DNA of 64,000 bases, taken from contig JACJZN010000007.1 of the NCBI GenBank assembly GCA_020635565.1, positions 186,001 to 250,000 on the forward strand, read 5' to 3'. The notes below the pieces were generated by a model, which worked only from the letters and a program-made list of their open reading frames with translations, made no database searches and was not told where the DNA came from. Below, piece by piece: positions 34,363-44,888 of the stretch. This DNA is from Flavobacteriales bacterium (lineage in GTDB: Bacteria; Bacteroidota; Bacteroidia; Flavobacteriales_D; Parvicellaceae). Position 1 is the first letter of the stretch. Each line of letters starts with the position of its first letter. The translations under genes and the position numbers were made by a program.

Positions 34363-34779
34363 ATGTCAATTGCAAGGTATTTTGAAAGTGGGGAAACCAC
34401 TCAGGACAAAGGTCATGTGAAGAATTTGGTTTTATTAGCAAAAGCTGATGGTCATGTAAGTGATGAAGAACTGGTGTTGATCCACAGAATTGGTCGCCAT
34501 GTTGGTTTGACTTACGGGCAGATAGGTGAGATCATTGATAATCCACATGGATATCCTGTGATTCCTCCTGTTAGTAAAATTGAAAGATTGGAGCATATGG
34601 CTCACATGGTAGATGTCATTCAGATCGATGGAGTGGTGGATCAGAAAGAATTGAATCTACTTTCTATTTTTGCTGTGCAAATAGGTTTTAAAGATGTTAA
34701 TGATGCTCATGTAAATGAGATCCTTGAACTTCTTAAAGCAGATGTAGACTACGAAGATATTGCTGAGAAATTAGCGTAA
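34363..34779 (+). CDS. TerB-family protein
   Basis: 138 residues, all-helical. It resembles the TerB/DjlA-type metal-binding helical domain: NLVLLAKADGHVSDEELVLIHRIG and MVDVIQIDGVVDQKELNLLSIFA, two similar acidic helix pairs each with a DG(x)V(x)(x)(x)E pattern. The family is associated with tellurite resistance loci and membrane stress, but no other ter gene is present, so the name reflects fold only. It is a single-gene unit between its own promoter and a strong terminator. Confidence 0.85.
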   Translation: MSIARYFESGETTQDKGHVKNLVLLAKADGHVSDEELVLIHRIGRHVGLTYGQIGEIIDNPHGYPVIPPVSKIERLEHMAHMVDVIQIDGVVDQKELNLLSIFAVQIGFKDVNDAHVNEILELLKADVDYEDIAEKLA

Positions 34780-34793
34780 AATAATTTTAACAT

Positions 34794-34823
34794 AAAAAGA
34801 CTCCATCAAGGAGTCTTTTTTTT
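34794..34823. terminator. bidirectional terminator
   Basis: AAAAAGACTCC-ATCAA-GGAGTCTTTTT, a stem of 11 bp with A-run and T-run flanks, between the convergent TerB-like and EEP-nuclease genes; it touches the last codon of the latter. Confidence 0.9.
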
Positions 34824-35769
34824 ATTCCAATTTAACGTAAACGGGTAGATGATCAGAGATACCTCCTTCATACCGATCTCCTGAAAAAGTGTGATTTGGC
34901 TGACTAAAATTTCTTCGTCTGTAGATCAATTCTTTTGGGTCATGAATGTGCATCTCATTGTTCTTAATGCCTAATCCATTATTTGTGTTTTGAAGTAACG
35001 TTCTGTTGATCATCATCTGGTCGATCATTAACCAATCTCCTTCATGTACACAAGTTCCTTTTCCTTTTGAGTGCAATTCGGCAGCAAGGTTGTAAAGTTC
35101 TTGTTCATCGATATTCTTTGATCGCTTTGCACCTAAATAGCGTTCCAAACTCAAATTGTTGGGTTCATCGTTGAAATCGCCCATAACTAGAATCTTGCAG
35201 TCAGAATTTCTTGAGGTGATCTGGTCAATTCTTTCTTTAACGGTTTTTGCTACAAATTCTCTTTTTTTCTCTGAAGAATTGGAACTTCTGGATGGCCAGT
35301 GATTAACTACTACCCACAATTCATCCCCTCCAATTTCGCATTCAAAAAACAATACGTCTCGAGTTTTAATATCTCGATTCCAAGGAAAGTGTACTCTTAG
35401 GAACTGATGAGAGAGATATTTCACATGATCCCGATCGTAATACAAACAAGCATCTATTCCTCTATTGTCAGGGCTGTCCTGATGAATTAGTTCGTAGCTG
35501 TGATTTCTTAGTGGTTCAGTGTCTAATAATTGTTGAACTACATTTCGATTCTCAACTTCCGTTAATCCAACAATTAGTGGATGCTTAACCGAAATTCCCG
35601 AGATTGTCTCTGCTAGATCGGATAACTTTTTACGCAAACGCTCCTCTGTCCAATTCTTTTCACCAAATGGCGTGAATTCGGAGTCTTTTACACCAGGATC
35701 GTCTACAGTATCATAAAGATTTTCAACGTTATAAAATACAATTGTATGATTTCTATACTCTTTGTGCAT
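34822..35769 (-). CDS. endonuclease/exonuclease/phosphatase (EEP) family protein
   Basis: 315 residues from the ATG at 35769; a TTG 11 codons earlier is a weaker start. The EEP fold is shown by VFYNVENLYDT (metal Asn/Glu), GLTEVENRNVVQQLL, VVVNHWPSR, ILVMGDFNDEPNN (catalytic Asp/Asn) and GGISDHLPVYVKLE (catalytic Asp-His). There is no signal peptide, so it is probably cytoplasmic. Members cut DNA, RNA or phosphoesters; the substrate here cannot be told. Confidence 0.9.
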   Translation of the reverse strand: MHKEYRNHTIVFYNVENLYDTVDDPGVKDSEFTPFGEKNWTEERLRKKLSDLAETISGISVKHPLIVGLTEVENRNVVQQLLDTEPLRNHSYELIHQDSPDNRGIDACLYYDRDHVKYLSHQFLRVHFPWNRDIKTRDVLFFECEIGGDELWVVVNHWPSRSSNSSEKKREFVAKTVKERIDQITSRNSDCKILVMGDFNDEPNNLSLERYLGAKRSKNIDEQELYNLAAELHSKGKGTCVHEGDWLMIDQMMINRTLLQNTNNGLGIKNNEMHIHDPKELIYRRRNFSQPNHTFSGDRYEGGISDHLPVYVKLE

Positions 35770-35819
35770 TCTTTGCTTTAAATTACTTTCTAGTGAAGGC
35801 AAGATATTGATTATTTTTA

Positions 35820-35827
35820 TACTTTTG
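35820..35827 (+). promoter_or_regulatory. putative -7 element for the CNNM/CBS gene
   Basis: TACTTTTG is an exact TAnnTTTG match 26 bases before the ATG at 35854. Confidence 0.5.
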
Positions 35828-35853
35828 ATTTAACATCATTTGGTATAACGTTT

Positions 35854-37137
35854 ATGGATGATCCTTCCGTCATTGTTCTGACGATCATTATAGTAGTTAC
35901 AGTACTTTTATCCGCATTTTTTTCAGGTATAGAAATCGCTTTTATTTCGGCAAATCGACTCAAGATTGCAATTGATAAGGAGCAAGGTGGAGTGTCGTCT
36001 AAAATCCTTGGGTATTTTAGTAATAAACCGAGTTGGTTTATAGGCACCATGCTTCTTGGAAATAACATTTCCATCGTAATCTACAGTATTTATATGGGAG
36101 TTGTATTCAATCAGCTTTTTGGATTGGACAGCAACGAAACGGATTTTACCGTGATGATGGTACAAACTGTTGTTTCGACCATCGTCTTGTTGTTTTTAGC
36201 AGAGTTTCTGCCAAAAGCGATTTTTAGAATTAATGCCAATAGTATTTTAAGTACGATGGCCGTTCCATTAGTGATTGTATATGTAGCACTTTTTATTCCC
36301 ACATTTATAACAATTGGATTGGCTGAATTGATTTTGCGATTGTTCATTAAAAAGCAGGATAATGGTGATTTTGTGACTTTTGAGAAGGTTGATCTTGATG
36401 ATTTTCTGGAGGAAGGCTTGAGTGGTGTATCAAACAATGAAGAGCAGGATTATGAGGTAAAATTATTTCATAATGCTTTAAATTTCAATGAGGTGATTGC
36501 CAGAGACTGTATGATTCCAAGGAATGAGATCATTGCAGTAGAGATCAATGATGAGGTGGAAGAATTGCATCATATTTTTGTGGATACTAACTTGTCCAAA
36601 GTGTTGGTTTACAAAGATTCAATAGACAACATCATTGGTTATGTGCATTCTTTTGAGATGTTTAAGAAACCGGAGAATGTGAAATCTGCCTTGCTTCCTG
36701 TGAGTATCATCCCAGAATCTATGACCGCAAACAGGATCTTGGAAGATCTGATCAAAAAGAACCGGAGTATTGCCGTTGTAATAGATGAATTTGGTGGTAC
36801 GGCTGGAATGCTGACAATGGAAGATGTTATTGAAGAGATCTTCGGGGAGATAGAGGATGAACATGATTCAGACGATGTTGTTCAGGAAGTGTTGGAAAAT
36901 GGGGAGTACGTCTTTGGAGGTAGAATGGAGATCGATGCAATAAATGAGAAGTATGATCTGGAGTTGCCGGAAGGAGAAGAATACGAAACATTAGCGGGGT
37001 TTATTATTCATCAGTTGGAAGATATTCCTCAGGAGGGAGATGAATTCCGATTTGAAAAGTATAAATTTACAATAAGAGAGGTTTCGTCCACTAAAATTGA
37101 TCTGGTTCATATCAAAACAGTAGAGGAAGATCTTTAA
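35854..37137 (+). CDS. CNNM/CBS-domain membrane protein (CorC/HlyC, GldE-like family)
   Basis: 427 residues. An N-terminal CNNM (DUF21) domain of about 190 residues has three to four membrane helices and the motif SAFFSGIEIAFISANRLK. Two CBS domains (about 210-325) follow, including DCMIPRNEIIAVEI and AVVIDEFGGTAGMLTMEDVIEEIFGEIEDEHD, then a CorC_HlyC transporter-associated domain (about 345-425). The family exports or senses Mg/Co; in gliding Bacteroidota the paralogue GldE belongs here, but gldD is not adjacent, so that name is not assigned. The FkbM gene follows after 11 bases. Confidence 0.92.
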   Translation: MDDPSVIVLTIIIVVTVLLSAFFSGIEIAFISANRLKIAIDKEQGGVSSKILGYFSNKPSWFIGTMLLGNNISIVIYSIYMGVVFNQLFGLDSNETDFTVMMVQTVVSTIVLLFLAEFLPKAIFRINANSILSTMAVPLVIVYVALFIPTFITIGLAELILRLFIKKQDNGDFVTFEKVDLDDFLEEGLSGVSNNEEQDYEVKLFHNALNFNEVIARDCMIPRNEIIAVEINDEVEELHHIFVDTNLSKVLVYKDSIDNIIGYVHSFEMFKKPENVKSALLPVSIIPESMTANRILEDLIKKNRSIAVVIDEFGGTAGMLTMEDVIEEIFGEIEDEHDSDDVVQEVLENGEYVFGGRMEIDAINEKYDLELPEGEEYETLAGFIIHQLEDIPQEGDEFRFEKYKFTIREVSSTKIDLVHIKTVEEDL

Positions 37138-37148
37138 TTGAGCATTGA

Positions 37149-37865
37149 ATGGGGATAGTGAATAAGATATTTCCGGGTTTAGCCTTCAGGTCTCTCCATG
37201 ACATTAAGCAAGGAAAGGCTGTGGGTCAAATTTTGTCCAGAGTATTGGATAAGGATACTTCTGCATACATTGATGTAGGTTGTCATCGAGGAGAAATACT
37301 CAAGATGGCGTTAAAAATTGCCCCCAAAGGGGAGCATTTTGCCTTCGAAGCAATCCCTGCATATTATGATAAGTTAGAAAAGGAATTCGGAACTCTGGTA
37401 AATCTGCACCATTGCGCTGTTACAAATTATGTTGGAGAAACCACGTTCAACTATGTGGAGTCTAATCCTATGTTTAGTGGAATTAAAAGAAGAGATTACC
37501 CAAAATCTGAAAAGATCAGTGAGATAACGATTCCAACTAATACATTGGACAATGTACTTAAAGATTGCCCCAATATTGATCTGATCAGAATTGATGTAGA
37601 AGGTGCTGAATTTGAGGTTGTGGACGGAGCAAAACGTATCATATTTGAGCATCAGCCAGTTATCTTATTTGAACATCAGGAAGGAGCTGCAGGATATTAT
37701 GATAATGGTCCGGATAAAATGTGGAGCTTATTAGTTGATCAATTAGGAATGCATATCAATACTTTGGCAGGATATCTTGAGAACAAAAAACCATTTACAG
37801 CATCCCATTTTAGATTGTTGTTTGAAACAGCTCAGGAAACCTTCTTTGTGGCCTATTTTGACTGA
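37149..37865 (+). CDS. FkbM-family methyltransferase
   Basis: 238 residues. SAM-dependent methyltransferase fold: AYIDVGCHRGEILKMAL (motif I), HFAFEAIPAYYDKL, LHHCAVTNYVGETTFNYV, and the FkbM signature LIRIDVEGAEFEVVDGA. FkbM proteins O-methylate sugars or small molecules; the acceptor is unknown. It lies 11 bases downstream of the CNNM/CBS gene and probably shares its promoter. Confidence 0.9.
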   Translation: MGIVNKIFPGLAFRSLHDIKQGKAVGQILSRVLDKDTSAYIDVGCHRGEILKMALKIAPKGEHFAFEAIPAYYDKLEKEFGTLVNLHHCAVTNYVGETTFNYVESNPMFSGIKRRDYPKSEKISEITIPTNTLDNVLKDCPNIDLIRIDVEGAEFEVVDGAKRIIFEHQPVILFEHQEGAAGYYDNGPDKMWSLLVDQLGMHINTLAGYLENKKPFTASHFRLLFETAQETFFVAYFD

Positions 37866-37967
37866 GGTTATTAATATTCAGTCTGAAATAATCTACAACT
37901 TATCGACTTCTCGTACTTACTGAGGCAAAAAAAACCTGAAATAGGTTTCTCAACCAATAAATCTTTC

Positions 37968-37975
37968 TACTTTTG
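37968..37975 (+). promoter_or_regulatory. putative promoter -7 element of atpDC
   Basis: TACTTTTG is an exact TAnnTTTG match; the atpD ATG at 38017 is 41 bases downstream. An AAACCT/AGGTTT inverted repeat (37932-37948) lies just upstream but has no T-run on the plus strand. Confidence 0.5.
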
Positions 37976-38004
37976 TCCCCAAATTTTTGAAAAATAGTAA
38001 TTAA

Positions 38005-39522
<1,518 letters not shown>

Positions 39523-39544
39523 TAACTGACGTTAATTTAACAAC

Positions 39545-39778
39545 ATGAACGTAGAAATTATTACTCCAGACAAAGAATTATTCAAAGGTGAAGCGAACTC
39601 GGTAATTGTACCTGGTAGTGATGGACTTCTTGGAATTTTAAACGATCACGCTCCATTGATCTCATCTCTTACTAAGGGAGATGTTCAATTGAAAACCAAT
39701 ACGGGAGAAAAAACTTTCTCAGTAAATGGTGGGGTAGTTGAGGTTTTGAATAACAAAGTGATGATTTTGGCTGAGTAA
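39545..39778 (+). CDS. atpC: ATP synthase F1 subunit epsilon, short form
   Basis: 77 residues, comprising only the N-terminal beta-sandwich of the epsilon subunit (VEIITPDKELFKGEANSVIVPGSDG, GILNDHAPLISSLTKGD, FSVNGGVVEVLNNKVMILAE). The C-terminal helical hairpin of about 50 residues that inhibits ATP hydrolysis in E. coli is absent. Short epsilon subunits are usual in Bacteroidota, so this is not a broken gene. It starts 22 bases after atpD and ends at a strong terminator. Confidence 0.95.
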   Translation: MNVEIITPDKELFKGEANSVIVPGSDGLLGILNDHAPLISSLTKGDVQLKTNTGEKTFSVNGGVVEVLNNKVMILAE

Positions 39779-39795
39779 GAAAAACTTATAGCAAA

Positions 39796-39833
39796 GAAAA
39801 AACCCTGATATCAAACGATGTCAGGGTTTTTTT
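39796..39833. terminator. bidirectional terminator after atpC
   Basis: AAAAAACCCTGA and TCAGGGTTTTTT form a 12-bp stem with a 12-base loop, between convergent atpC and the lipoprotein gene. Confidence 0.92.
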
Positions 39834-39850
39834 ATGTCCTAAACTCAGCG

Positions 39851-40372
39851 TTATTGCTTTTTGAAAGATTTAGCAATCTTTAGTAATTCGCGTGCACTTG
39901 CTTCATCACCAATAGGAGCAAACATTTCCTCTCCCTGTCCCTCTAAAGCTACATTAAGATCATTTTCGTAAGGCATTACGACAAAAAAGATGTATCCAGA
40001 AATGAAGTTATCATCCATATCTGTTTTCTCAATTTTTATGAGAATACTATTGTCATCTTCTTCTACTAATTCTGATTTGTCAAACATTATTGATCCTAAC
40101 TCATCGTCTTTGATCTCTTGCAATGATCTATGAGTGAGGTAAATTGATACTTCTCCTTTGCCCTCAAAAACAAGTGTTTTTCCTTCAGAGTCGATTCCAT
40201 CCGCTCCCCCTCCATGCCATAGGTTAATGTCATTACTGGGTTGACCATCAATTGTCCCTGTAACGTCTTCTGAACTTATTTTATAGGCTGTATCGGTTTC
40301 GGATTCACCTGATCCGCAAGAATTGAATAATACGGCTAGTGAAATAAAGGTAGTTGTGATGTATTTGTTCAT
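39851..40372 (-). CDS. hypothetical lipoprotein
   Basis: 173 residues. Lipobox FNSCG near residue 19, an acidic linker, then a beta-rich domain (VTGTIDGQPSNDINLWHGGGADG, GEVSIYLTHRSLQEIKDDELG) with no recognised family. It begins 16 bases after the acs stop on the same strand and has no clear promoter, so it is probably expressed with acs. Confidence 0.7.
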   Translation of the reverse strand: MNKYITTTFISLAVLFNSCGSGESETDTAYKISSEDVTGTIDGQPSNDINLWHGGGADGIDSEGKTLVFEGKGEVSIYLTHRSLQEIKDDELGSIMFDKSELVEEDDNSILIKIEKTDMDDNFISGYIFFVVMPYENDLNVALEGQGEEMFAPIGDEASARELLKIAKSFKKQ

Positions 40373-40388
40373 TTTGTTATGTTTTAAA

Positions 40389-42296
40389 TTACAGTTTGTT
40401 TTCTATGATTGATTCTACTACTTCAGGATTTAGTAGTGTAGAGATATCACCTAAGCTATCCAATTCATTACAAGCCACTTTTCTTAAAATCCTTCTCATG
40501 ATCTTTCCAGATCTTGTTTTAGGCAAACCAACGGTGAATTGAATTTTATCTAATTTGGCGATAGGACCAATATGTTCAGTGATCACTTGATTGATTTCTT
40601 TTCTTAGATTATCCTGATCTCTACTTTCTCCAGTTTCTTTAAGCGTAATAAAACCGTATAAGGCATTCCCTTTAATATCATGAGGGAAACCAACAATAGC
40701 AGATTCTGCTACAGCAGGATGCTCATTAATAGCGTCTTCAATTGGGGCTGTACCAAGGTTGTGTCCAGAAACAATGATCACATCGTCAACTCTTCCAGTA
40801 ATTCTATAATATCCAACTGCGTCTCTTCTCGCTCCATCTCCCGTAAAGTACATGTTTTCATAGGCAGAGAAATAGGTGTCTCTATATCTTTGATGATCAC
40901 CCCAGATTGTTCTCGCAATGGAAGGCCATGGGTACTTAATACAAAGCCTACCCTCAACAGCATTCCCTGCGATCTCTTTTCCATTTTCATCCATTAAAGC
41001 CGGTTGAATACCTGGTAATGGAAGTGTTGCAAATGTTGGAATAGTTGGAGTGGCAAATGGTATTGGTGATATCATCATTCCTCCAGTTTCGGTTTGCCAC
41101 CATGTATCTACAATTGGGGCATTTTTCTTTCCAATGTTATCATTGTACCAGTGCCATGCTTCTTCGTTTATTGGCTCTCCAACTGTACCTAACACTTTTA
41201 GCGAAGACAGGTCATGGCGATCCACAAATACGAGATCTTCTTTAGCAAGCGCTCTTATTGCAGTTGGAGCAGTATAGAACTGTGTAACCTTATGTTTCTC
41301 AATAACTTCCCAGAACCTTGCATAGTCCGGATAACTTGGAACTCCTTCAAATAATACAGTTGTTGCTCCGTTTGCAAGTGGTCCGTAAACAATGTAGCTA
41401 TGTCCGGTGATCCATCCGATATCAGCAGTACACCAATACACATCCCCCCGCTCATATTGAAAAACATTTTTAAAGGTGTAAGCAGTGTAAACCATATAGC
41501 CTCCAGTGGTGTGAACCATTCCTTTAGGTTTTCCAGTTGATCCTGAGGTATATAGAATAAACAAAGGGTCTTCAGCATCCATTATTTCAGGAGAACACTC
41601 TACAGATGCTTCATCTAATAAGGGTTGTAGCCATTTGTCACGACCTGCTAACATGGATACTTCCGTGTTAGTTCTCTTAGCGACTAAAACTGTATCTACG
41701 TCAGGACAAGATTTTAAAGCATCGTCTACAATTCCCTTCAGATCAATTGATTTGGATCCTCGGTATGATCCATCAGATGTAATTACCATTTTACAATCAG
41801 AATCCAAGATTCTTGTTGCTAAAGCTGATGAACTGAATCCGGCAAAAACCACAGAATGAACAGCTCCTATTCTTGCACAGGCAAGTAAGGCAACTGCTAG
41901 TTCAGGGATCATCGGAAGATAAATGCAAACACGATCGCCTTTATTTACCCCTTGGGACTTCAGAACATTTGCCATTCTGTTTACTCTTTCGTAGAGTTGA
42001 TAATAGGTAATATGCTCTGCTTTTTCCTTTGGATCATTAGGTTCAAATAGGATCGCAGTTTGATTTCCCCTAGTTAACAGATGTCGATCAATACAGTTTT
42101 CTGTAATATTTAGCTTTGCATTTTCAAACCACTTTATTTCCGGTTTCTTGAAATCCCACGAAAGAACAGTATCCCATTTTTGGCGCCAAATGAAATGCTC
42201 TTCAGCAACTTCACCCCAGAACTGTTCTGGATTTCTTACAGATTTACGGTATACATTAAAATACTCTTCTAGTCCTTTGATGTGATAATTGCTCAT
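40389..42296 (-). CDS. acs: acetyl-CoA synthetase
   Basis: Activates acetate to acetyl-CoA through an acetyl-AMP intermediate. 635 residues from the ATG at 42296; the longer in-frame start lacks support. The ANL-family motifs are present: ILYTSGSTGKPKGMVHT (A3), TWWQTETGGMMISP (A5), YFTGDGARRDAVGYYRITGR (A7-A8) and KTRSGKIMRRILR with the catalytic, acetylation-regulated Lys. The N-terminal PEQFWGEVAEE and WFENAKLNITENCIDRHL match acs. A small lipoprotein gene follows. Confidence 0.97.
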   Translation of the reverse strand: MSNYHIKGLEEYFNVYRKSVRNPEQFWGEVAEEHFIWRQKWDTVLSWDFKKPEIKWFENAKLNITENCIDRHLLTRGNQTAILFEPNDPKEKAEHITYYQLYERVNRMANVLKSQGVNKGDRVCIYLPMIPELAVALLACARIGAVHSVVFAGFSSSALATRILDSDCKMVITSDGSYRGSKSIDLKGIVDDALKSCPDVDTVLVAKRTNTEVSMLAGRDKWLQPLLDEASVECSPEIMDAEDPLFILYTSGSTGKPKGMVHTTGGYMVYTAYTFKNVFQYERGDVYWCTADIGWITGHSYIVYGPLANGATTVLFEGVPSYPDYARFWEVIEKHKVTQFYTAPTAIRALAKEDLVFVDRHDLSSLKVLGTVGEPINEEAWHWYNDNIGKKNAPIVDTWWQTETGGMMISPIPFATPTIPTFATLPLPGIQPALMDENGKEIAGNAVEGRLCIKYPWPSIARTIWGDHQRYRDTYFSAYENMYFTGDGARRDAVGYYRITGRVDDVIIVSGHNLGTAPIEDAINEHPAVAESAIVGFPHDIKGNALYGFITLKETGESRDQDNLRKEINQVITEHIGPIAKLDKIQFTVGLPKTRSGKIMRRILRKVACNELDSLGDISTLLNPEVVESIIENKL

Positions 42297-42410
42297 ATAT
42301 TTAATTTGTTTAATTCTACCATTTAGAAATGGAGGTAACATTGCTCTCTAAAGTTAATAATCTGAAATTAAATTAAGACTAATCCTAAAACTAAATCCTT
42401 AACGAATTTT

Positions 42411-42418
42411 TATCTTTG
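42411..42418 (+). promoter_or_regulatory. putative -7 element for the secreted-paralogue cluster
   Basis: TATCTTTG is an exact TAnnTTTG match 16 bases before the ATG at 42435. Confidence 0.5.
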
Positions 42419-42434
42419 ACCTAAATTTTTAAAA

Positions 42435-44813
42435 ATGAGAAAACTTTTACTTTCAATAACTTTTCTATCCATTGGCCTACTTACTATGGCACAAGCACCA
42501 ACCCAACAGGTAATTGATAGGACGACTTCAAACTTAGAGCTCAAGAAAACAGTTGAATTAAATGGTTCTTTATATACGATTGGAAGAAGTAATGATAATG
42601 ACATAAATCGAATTTATCCAGTGGTTTTCAAACAAGATCAGGAATTGAATACTGAGTGGATGTATTTACCTCATAGAGGATATGGTTATATTGATCAATA
42701 TGAGGTAGTATGGAGTATCGTTCCAACAACAGACAATAAGTTATTATGCTCTGGAACACGGGGAATTCTTGGGAATTCAGGAATGTATTATTTTTTAATG
42801 GATACGCTTGGCAATATTGCTTGGCATAAGGAGATGCGCACAGGAACTTGGGGGAATCAGTTGGCCTATAACTCCGTGCCGAATAGTATAGGAGGAGCAC
42901 TTTTGATTGGTACCGAAAATGGAGGGTCACCGCAATTGGAGGCTCAATTTGTGTACGTGGATGGTAACGGAGATACTTTATGGACGAAGAAAATAGTCCC
43001 AACCGATGGAACGCATGTTTGGGGAGGTAGTATTCGTGATTTTAGAGACCAATCAGGTAATTTTATCTCGGTTTTACAGCATGGGAATACCTATTTCAAA
43101 GAGGTTGTTAAGTTCGATGTCAATGGAAACGTTTTGGATCAATTTCGATATAATGATCAAAATGGATATAATCTATCTATTGAAGGTGCTGATTTAGGTG
43201 ATAATTGTATTTATTATTCTGGGTTTGTTGTTGGAGGTGCGTACCCCCCGTTTATTTTAAAAACAGATGTAAATGGAAACCCTTTGTGGTGCCGTTACTA
43301 CGATGATGTGTTAAATTTTCAAAAAATTAAGGTAACATCTGATGGGGATTTATTAGTAAGTGCAAAATCATGGACTACAGCTGGTGTAAATAGGGTTCAG
43401 GTTCTAAAATTAGATGAAAACGGAGAATTTATTAAAGCTAGGATTTACGGAAAACTACCTGAGGAACACACTTTTTCTGGTGATATTTTAGAGTTCAATG
43501 ATCATTATTTATTTACTGGAACGCGTCAATATCAACAAACCGAGAACGGTTATCAAGTATTATTAGATCAGGACTTGAATTCAGGCTCATGCTATGAGCG
43601 AGAAGAAGTATACTCATCATACTATGAAACGGTGTATAAGGATAATTTTCCTGATCTAATTTTTTCATCAATGTATTCGGATGTTCTTTTTTATGGTGAT
43701 CATTCTGATCCTTTTTCAGTGGGTGGTTCAAACTACATAACTTATGAATTGGATAACGTTATCACTACTAATATTGAAGTCAATGGAGATGATTGTGGAG
43801 GATCTTGTATTGGTTCAGCGGACGTTTTGGCTTCCGGAGGAAATCCTCCTTTTAACTACGAGTGGTCTGATGGTCAAAATGGATCAAATGCGTCTAATCT
43901 ATGTGTTAATGATGAGATCGTATTGCTAACTGGAGATCAAATGGGATGCTATACTTATGATACTATTGTGGTTCCCCAAATGACACCGGTTAATGAACTT
44001 TGTTTAGTAACAGTTGATTCTACCTCAACCAAGAACGAAGTGATATGGGAAAAACCAATTTCTGGTGCTATTGATGGATTTGTTGTTCATAGAGAAGTGG
44101 CAGGAAATTATACGGTTGTAGGTTACGTTCCTTATGATTCGTTGAGCAGATTTATAGACAATACGAATGGGGTAAATCCAAATATTACTTCTTATCGTTA
44201 CAAGATCACAACACTTGATACCTGTGGTTATGAAAGTGAGTATAGCGATTATCATGAGACTATCCACCTGACTGTTAATCAAGGAGCTGGTATACAGACG
44301 AACTTGATCTGGGATGGTTATGAAGGATTCTCTTTCTCCTATAATCGAATCTGGAAGGATTCATTAGGAGATGATAACTGGGTATTGCGAGATTCTGTTT
44401 CGAGCAGTGTATTTACCTGGACGGATATCTATGCGAGTACAGTGGCAACAGAGTATATCATTGAGGTTGTGTCTCCTTCCATCTGTACAGCGGCCAAAGC
44501 ACAGGATTACGGATCTACGCGATCAAATAAATCTACCATAGCAGGACCACCAGCAGAATTAGGTTTGGAAGAGATGGCAGCTGTCGATTTTACTGTTTTT
44601 CCAAATCCATTTAGTTCGTTCATTACACTGAAATTGAACAATTCAGATGAGGCGAATATGAAGATCTTTGATGTTCACGGTAGACTTGTGGTCAACTATT
44701 TGTTGAGAGACATAACTAATATCATTGAATTGCCTCAATTAGAAAGTGGAGTTTATTTACTTCAGGTTGAATCGAATGGAGTGATTAGCACACAGAAATT
44801 AGTGAAAGAATAG
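42435..44813 (+). CDS. T9SS-secreted paralogue 1
   Basis: 792 residues. Signal peptide ending LLTMAQ, a long N-terminal domain with repeated short motifs such as GNGDTLWTKKI, LKTDVNGNPLWCRYY and KLDENGEFIKARIYG, resembling blade repeats of a beta-propeller (delta-60/Kelch type, inferred). A Cys-containing SprB-like unit follows (DDCGGSCIGSADVLASGGNPPFNYEW), then two fibronectin-III-like domains and a type A T9SS sorting domain (VFPNPFSSFITLKL to STQKLVKE). It is the first of three tandem paralogues. Its last 70 residues differ most from the other two. Confidence 0.85.
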   Translation: MRKLLLSITFLSIGLLTMAQAPTQQVIDRTTSNLELKKTVELNGSLYTIGRSNDNDINRIYPVVFKQDQELNTEWMYLPHRGYGYIDQYEVVWSIVPTTDNKLLCSGTRGILGNSGMYYFLMDTLGNIAWHKEMRTGTWGNQLAYNSVPNSIGGALLIGTENGGSPQLEAQFVYVDGNGDTLWTKKIVPTDGTHVWGGSIRDFRDQSGNFISVLQHGNTYFKEVVKFDVNGNVLDQFRYNDQNGYNLSIEGADLGDNCIYYSGFVVGGAYPPFILKTDVNGNPLWCRYYDDVLNFQKIKVTSDGDLLVSAKSWTTAGVNRVQVLKLDENGEFIKARIYGKLPEEHTFSGDILEFNDHYLFTGTRQYQQTENGYQVLLDQDLNSGSCYEREEVYSSYYETVYKDNFPDLIFSSMYSDVLFYGDHSDPFSVGGSNYITYELDNVITTNIEVNGDDCGGSCIGSADVLASGGNPPFNYEWSDGQNGSNASNLCVNDEIVLLTGDQMGCYTYDTIVVPQMTPVNELCLVTVDSTSTKNEVIWEKPISGAIDGFVVHREVAGNYTVVGYVPYDSLSRFIDNTNGVNPNITSYRYKITTLDTCGYESEYSDYHETIHLTVNQGAGIQTNLIWDGYEGFSFSYNRIWKDSLGDDNWVLRDSVSSSVFTWTDIYASTVATEYIIEVVSPSICTAAKAQDYGSTRSNKSTIAGPPAELGLEEMAAVDFTVFPNPFSSFITLKLNNSDEANMKIFDVHGRLVVNYLLRDITNIIELPQLESGVYLLQVESNGVISTQKLVKE

Positions 44814-44841
44814 CCTCAATAAGTCAATTTAGTGTTCCCAG

Positions 44842-44871
44842 GATTAATTATTATCTTGCGAGGAATTAATC
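44842..44871. promoter_or_regulatory. inverted repeat upstream of paralogue 2
   Basis: GATTAATT (44842-44849) and AATTAATC (44864-44871) are a perfect 8-bp inverted repeat with a 14-base spacer that contains TATCTTGC, a weak -7-like element. It lies 18 bases before the ATG at 44889 and could be an operator or simple hairpin. Confidence 0.3.
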
Positions 44872-44888
44872 TGCTAATTGATAATATT

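Noticed and set aside
37928..37950. Hairpin AAACCT/AGGTTT as terminator of the FkbM gene
   Set aside because: Only a 6-bp stem and no T-run on the plus strand; it would work only on the minus strand, where no gene ends.
39545..39778. Truncated atpC as a broken gene
   Set aside because: The short epsilon subunit with only the beta-sandwich domain is usual in Bacteroidota and the gene ends at a proper terminator.
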